Part shown: piece after piece, positions 10,101 to 10,590 of the stretch
How the letters are laid out: the number at the start of each line of letters is the position of its first letter
Position numbering within the stretch: position 1 is the stretch's first letter
Assembly (NCBI GenBank): GCA_024220525.1
Contig: JAMYWO010000032.1
Location: 230,377-240,966 of the forward strand
Direction of reading: 5' to 3'
Origin: Cochliopodium minus
Taxonomy: Eukaryota; Discosea; Himatismenida; Cochliopodiidae
Length of the DNA stretch: 10,590 nucleotides
Notes under the pieces: model-generated
Seen by the model: only the letters and a program-made list of their open reading frames with translations
Database searches by the model: none
Told to the model about the DNA's origin: nothing
Made by a program: the position numbers and the translations under genes

Positions 10101-10499
10101 TAATTTCTTTTATTTGATATATCAAATAGGTTCAATTGAAATCATTGCAAATCTTGGATCATTCTCAAAAAGATGAATTAAACAAAATGGTATCAACATT
10201 AGAAGGAGAAAAAGAGTTGATCTTGATCAAGTATGTGGGTATTCCGAAAAACAGCAAACAATTTAAGGGAGTTTACCATTTTTTCAACATCTCTTTCACG
10301 GGACTCACCTTCAACTTTAGTAGAACAACTATCATAAAGTTGATCTCCATCGCAAAAGATCTCAACATTCCCAAATCTGAACCTGTCTCTATCAAGCCTC
10401 CTCCTTCCCACACTGTCCAAAAAATCAAAGGTAATTTAATTGTCCACGAGAGAAAATTTAACAGATCTGAGTATATCATCAAACTGGAAGCAACTATTG
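7182..10499 (+). CDS. VPS13: VPS13 bridge-like lipid-transfer protein, N-terminal part (five exons, 3' incomplete)
   Basis: Exons: 7182-7688, 7757-7861, 7941-8042, 8124-10073, 10130-10499, giving 1,011 codons plus one base. The start is secure because MVFENIVANILEKQLGQYV is the chorein (VPS13 N-terminal) domain from its first residue. That end caps the lipid groove and faces the donor membrane, usually the ER. Further family marks: PITVKRGCIGKLKVIIPW (residues 52-69), DDICLLVVP near 86, NIHIRYEDE near 160, then FGVYLESL on exon 2, YYKLMWEYAIQSAL near 330 (family WWKYA motif), and APNIIIPQN near 650, the first of the repeated groove motifs. Exon 5 ends ...YIIKLEATI plus G at a donor GTATTA (10500). 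No C-terminal domains are present. The remainder is not beyond this point in the window; the exon at 562 continues it in frame. Reading frames on the opposite strand are shadows. Confidence 0.95.
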
Positions 10500-10512
10500 G
10501 TATTATTTTTTT

Positions 10513-10590
10513 CATTTATTTTTTATTTTTTTATTTTTTATTTTTTATTTTTTATTTTTTATTTTTTATTTTTTATTTTTTATTTTTTAT
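10513..10590. repeat. (TTTTTTA)n array at the right edge
   Basis: Nearly pure TTTTTTA copies run to the last base, starting just after the donor of the last VPS13 exon. It has the same unit and strand as the array at 5226-5310. It behaves as intron sequence of the VPS13 gene, and the window ends inside it. Confidence 0.9.

Noticed and set aside
10513-10590. Terminal (TTTTTTA)n array as a telomere
   Set aside because: The same unit occurs internally at 5226-5310, follows a splice donor in an unfinished gene, and has no G-rich strand as typical telomere repeats do.

Overview
The window looks like nuclear DNA from a very AT-rich protist. Intergenic and intron DNA is made of T-rich or A-rich homopolymer-like tracts, while exons are compositionally normal. 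Introns are short (55-132 bases), all GT-AG, and mostly begin GTAAA. Coding regions read in the standard code, and Pol III genes (5S rRNA, a tRNA) sit between protein genes. I cannot place the lineage from this sequence; an amoeboid, heterolobosean or anaeramoebid-like protist would fit, but that is a guess.

Layout. Positions 1-560 hold one minus-strand exon of a GH47 class I alpha-1,2-mannosidase (157-350). It lies between two arms of an inverted low-complexity repeat. Positions 562-5200 hold eight plus-strand exons of the middle of a VPS13 bridge-like lipid-transfer protein: RBG beta-groove modules followed by five repeats of the VAB adaptor-binding domain. That piece stops at a splice donor, in an intron made of (TTTTTTA)n with an ambiguous base (N) at 5308. 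Positions 5321-7181 contain no protein gene but carry a complete 5S rRNA gene (6166-6284, plus) and a complete tRNA-Leu(UAA) gene (6584-6664, minus), each followed by a Pol III T-tract terminator. Positions 7182-10499 hold the first five exons (1,011 codons) of a VPS13, starting with the chorein domain and again ending at a donor that enters a (TTTTTTA)n array running to the window edge.

The main observation is that the two VPS13 pieces complement each other and do not overlap. The right-hand piece is the N-terminal part; the left-hand piece is the part that should follow it. The last donor (10499) is phase 1 and leaves a G, and the first acceptor (562) supplies GT, so joining them gives an uninterrupted frame with a family-like sequence across the junction. 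The simplest reading is one VPS13 gene whose halves appear in swapped order, with every break inside the same low-complexity repeat, which suggests a repeat-driven assembly misjoin. A true tandem pair of VPS13 genes, each cut off, is the alternative.

How the genes relate: VPS13 moves lipids at membrane contact sites, GH47 trims N-glycans in the ER or Golgi, and the two RNA genes serve translation. I see no sign of a shared pathway and no evidence of a novel system. The unusual points are the architecture, the repeats and the splice-site style.
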